Below are positions 63,202 to 64,000 of a stretch of 64,000 nucleotides of DNA, one piece after another (the first letter of the stretch is position 1; each line of letters opens with the position of its first letter). The translations under genes and the position numbers were made by a program. The stretch spans positions 124,001 to 188,000 of the forward strand of contig JAPPMM010000017.1 of the NCBI GenBank assembly GCA_028819075.1. Reading direction: 5' to 3'. The stretch comes from Gammaproteobacteria bacterium (GTDB lineage: Bacteria > Gemmatimonadota > Gemmatimonadetes > Longimicrobiales > Gaopeijiaceae). The notes beneath the pieces were generated by a model that had not been told where the DNA came from, searched no databases, and was given only the letters and a program-made list of their open reading frames with translations.

Positions 63202-64000
63202 ATGACCCCGGTCCTTGAAGCGGTCCCCAACTTCAGCGAAGGCCGCGACCTTGCTCTGGTACGCGAGTTTGCCCGGGTCATCGCCTCCGAGGGCGCCGAA
63301 GTGCTGGCCCGGAGCGCCGATCCGGACCACCATCGTTCGGTCATCTCCTTCGCCGGCCCTCCCCGGGTCGTGGAGCGGGCGGCCCTGTCGGTCGCGCGGC
63401 TGGCGGTGGAAGCCATCGACATGCGGCGGCACGCGGGCGTACATCCGCGCGTGGGCGCCCTCGACGTGCTCCCGTTCATCCCCGCCCGGGGCCTTGGTCT
63501 GCAGGATGCGGCTGCGAGCGCCCGCCGGGTGGCGGAAGGGCTGGCCGCGATGGGGATACCCGTCTACCTGTACGGGGCCGCCGGAACCGGCCGCTCCCTG
63601 TCCGCTCTGCGGGCCGGAGGCTTCGAGGCGCTCACGGGGGGGTTCCCAGCCGGCCGCGAGCCCGATATCCTGCCTCGGCCCTGGGCTCATCCGGGCGTCC
63701 ATCCGACGGCGGGCGCGACCTGCGTCGGAGCCCGGCCGCCCCTCCTCGCGTGGAATGTCTGCGTATCGGGGTTATCGTTGGAGCAGGTGAAGGATGTCGC
63801 GGGCCGGCTGCGCGAGAGCAGCGGCGGATTTGTCGGGTTGAGGGCGCTGGGGCTATATCTGCCCTCCCGCGACGTATTTCAGATCTCCATGAACCTGGAA
63901 GACATGGAACGCACACCGCCCATGCGCGTTTTCGAGGCTATTGAAGCAGAGGTGGACCGGATGGGTGGCCGCATCACACAGACCGAGGTCATCGGAACCA
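63202..64000 (+). CDS. ftcD: Glutamate formimidoyltransferase (partial)
   Basis: This enzyme moves a formimino group from N-formimino-glutamate to tetrahydrofolate in histidine degradation. Only the first 266 residues are present; the frame is open to the window end. Family signatures are visible: VLEAVPNFSEGRD at residue 4, DPDHHRSVISFAG, IDMRRHAGVHPRVGALDVLPFIP (in pieces) and AWNVCVSG. The gene starts at ATG 63202 behind a TTGAGA/TATAAT promoter placed only seven bases upstream. The lost C-terminus might carry a cyclodeaminase domain, which cannot be judged. Confidence 0.93.
   Translation, partial: MTPVLEAVPNFSEGRDLALVREFARVIASEGAEVLARSADPDHHRSVISFAGPPRVVERAALSVARLAVEAIDMRRHAGVHPRVGALDVLPFIPARGLGLQDAAASARRVAEGLAAMGIPVYLYGAAGTGRSLSALRAGGFEALTGGFPAGREPDILPRPWAHPGVHPTAGATCVGARPPLLAWNVCVSGLSLEQVKDVAGRLRESSGGFVGLRALGLYLPSRDVFQISMNLEDMERTPPMRVFEAIEAEVDRMGGRITQTEVIGT

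Overview
This 64 kb stretch is strongly GC-rich, with third codon positions dominated by G and C. Every supported protein gene lies on the + strand. It reads as a core housekeeping segment of a diderm bacterium: BamD, the complete Tol-Pal set, an LptD-like barrel, SecE/SecY/SecA and TatC are all present. The GC content, frequent GTG and TTG starts, Asp-Ser-Leu-Arg repeat proteins and gene order are compatible with Gemmatimonadota or a related FCB-type lineage. That placement is an inference; no 16S rRNA is present.

Layout. 1-4281: end of a repeat-rich unknown protein, then pyrD-pyrF, a small secreted protein and cysS. 4323-9420: four tRNA genes (Thr-UGU, Tyr-GUA, Gly-UCC, Thr-GGU), then tuf-rpmG-secE-nusG-rplK-rplA-rplJ-rplL. 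9617-18172: rpoB-rpoC. 18199-36659: one long block formed by joined str, S10, spc and alpha operons (rpsL-rpsG-fusA-rpsJ through rpoA-rplQ, with secY, adk and map). It lacks rpsN and infA at their usual places. 36684-41168: an unknown membrane protein, rpmB, then a sugar-nucleotide pair (UDP-HexNAc dehydrogenase and DegT-family aminotransferase) around a TPR protein. 41251-51041: bamD-nadD-secA-radC, a bifunctional RelA/SpoT homologue and uvrB. 51048-57318: tsaE-tsaB, then tolQ-tolR-tolA-like-tolB-pal-cpoB. 57416-64000: nrdR, tatC, an LptD-like protein, an FN3 lipoprotein and the start of a glutamate formimidoyltransferase gene that runs off the window.

The genes cover translation (ribosomal proteins, EF-Tu, EF-G, CysRS, tRNAs, t6A enzymes), transcription (RNA polymerase, NusG, NrdR), export (Sec, Tat), outer-membrane assembly and constriction (BamD, LptD, Tol-Pal), pyrimidine and NAD synthesis, and stress control (Rsh). 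Many neighbours overlap by ATGA/GTGA/TTGA, which suggests translational coupling.

I found no CRISPR array, transposon, prophage or obviously new multi-gene system. The leads worth checking are mostly regulatory or evolutionary: a predicted leaderless promoter at the formimidoyltransferase gene, a sigma-54-like site before the FN3 lipoprotein, a recurrent TATCTTT -10 motif, a 22-nt palindrome and in-frame upstream start before rpsL, arginine at S12 position 88, an enlarged segment in RpoB, the missing rpsN and infA, and the sugar-nucleotide pair placed among housekeeping genes.
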